From: an uncultured Eubacteriales bacterium
GTDB lineage: Bacteria; Bacillota; Clostridia; Christensenellales; Aristaeellaceae
Assembly: GCA_902789795.1 (NCBI GenBank)
Contig: CADAPM010000003.1
Span: forward strand, 1 to 64,000
DNA length: 64,000 bases
Direction of reading: 5' to 3'
Part shown: positions 63,731 to 64,000 of the stretch, piece after piece
Numbering within the stretch: the first letter of the stretch is position 1
Layout: each line of letters opens with the position of its first letter
Notes under the pieces: model-generated
What the model was told of the DNA's origin: nothing
The model's database searches: none
Seen by the model: the letters and a program-made list of their open reading frames with translations, nothing else
Translations under genes and position numbers: made by a program

Positions 63731-63849
63731 GATGAAGTAGGAATTAGGAAGTAGAAAGTAGGAAGTAATTATAGTTCGTTCAAGTGCAGCTTCTGCCGTC
63801 ACTTCACAAGCATTCTTTACTTCCTACCTCCTACCTTCTCCCTCCTACC
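63731..63849. repeat. Purine heptad array, inverted pair
   Basis: Left arm (63731-63772): GATGAAG, TAGGAAT, TAGGAAG, TAGAAAG, TAGGAAG, TAATTAT. Right arm (63822-63849): TCCTACC, TCCTACC, TTCTCCC, TCCTACC, which is the complement of the same unit. The right arm contains the stop codon of the isomerase gene. Confidence 0.88.
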
Positions 63850-64000
63850 TTGTAATCACGTCCACCGGCACATTAAAGATCTTCGCGACCTTCAGGATGG
63901 TGCCGATATGGCGGCCGGCGGCGGCGGCCATGTGGTGGGTGGGGCCGGCTTCGCTCCACTTGTTGCAGAACTCCCGCGCGCCGCAGGTGAAGCGCATGCG
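63845..64000 (-). CDS. C terminus of an L-fucose/L-arabinose isomerase-family protein (partial)
   Basis: About 51 residues at the right edge, reading RMRFTCGAREFCNKW, SEAGPTHHMAAAAGRH and IFNVPVDVI, like the C-terminal part of sugar isomerases in the FucI/AraA-like (COG2407) group. The rest lies outside the window. The stop codon TAG (63845-63847) falls inside the heptad array. Order with rhaD downstream fits an isomerase-aldolase sugar pathway. The family is uncertain because only the end is seen. Confidence 0.6.
   Translation of the reverse strand, partial: RMRFTCGAREFCNKWSEAGPTHHMAAAAGRHIGTILKVAKIFNVPVDVITR

Overview
The window is one contiguous stretch of a GC-rich, low-redundancy bacterial chromosome that looks like a gut or rumen member of the Clostridia (Firmicutes). 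The basis is the set of regulatory elements: a T-box before valS, a perfect CIRCE before groES-groEL, a tetrahydrofolate riboswitch before a folT-like gene, a SAM-I riboswitch, and strong AGGAGG-type ribosome sites with frequent TTG starts. Secreted glycan-binding and CHAP proteins fit the same picture. The exact family (Christensenellales-like or other) is a guess and cannot be settled from the sequence alone. Layout: 1-3.3 kb is the AT-richer end of an integrated element. It carries small unknown genes, an iteron-like array and a tyrosine integrase beside the 3' end of tRNA-Val(GAC), and the rest of the element lies to the left. A SAM-I riboswitch on the left edge points out of the window. 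3.5-24.3 kb is a long minus-strand block: rsmH, valS with its T-box, rpmF, yceD, a class A penicillin-binding protein, a secreted Cys-peptidase-like protein, ybaK, nnr, acpS, a P1 peptidase, a lipase-like hydrolase, trpS, msrC, a secreted Ig-like protein, an SGNH esterase, an alaX-type editing protein, and a BY-kinase/Wzz pair behind a structured leader. 24.6-32.8 kb is plus strand: a YbhN-like flippase and a CHAP protein, thrC-aroK-nrdR-serS, and an ECF sigma/anti-sigma pair. 33-37.8 kb (minus) is a complete branched-chain amino acid ABC transporter, livKHMGF.

38-47.6 kb (plus) holds asd-dapA-dapB for lysine and diaminopimelate synthesis, a truncated MATE transporter, a YjjG-like phosphatase, tex, and a 1,068-aa secreted protein with YD-like repeats and a NADase-type glycan-binding C terminus. 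groES-groEL follow on the minus strand. 50-62.8 kb (plus) holds an XRE-TPR regulator, THF riboswitch-folT, nth, then a glycan region: GH53 galactanase, a LysR regulator, two related alpha/beta-hydrolase plus multi-membrane-span proteins, a GH27 alpha-galactosidase, and an AAA/DUF4143 ATPase. The right edge (minus) has rhaD and the C terminus of an isomerase. GH53, GH27 and RhaD together suggest use of pectin (rhamnogalacturonan-I) side chains and rhamnose; that is an inference.

The most unusual signal is a family of intergenic arrays built from degenerate purine-rich 7-base units. They occur at seven places if inverted partner arms are counted with them, keep a strict 7-nt frame, and often form inverted pairs. 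Several begin exactly at, or inside, the stop codon of the upstream gene, and one coincides with the truncation of a MATE gene. Other points worth a second look are the hydrolase-membrane protein pair beside a LysR gene, the structured leader before the Wzz/BY-kinase genes, a self-overlapping operator/promoter before the AAA ATPase gene, and abrupt composition changes inside the liv operon and inside the large glycan-binding protein gene.
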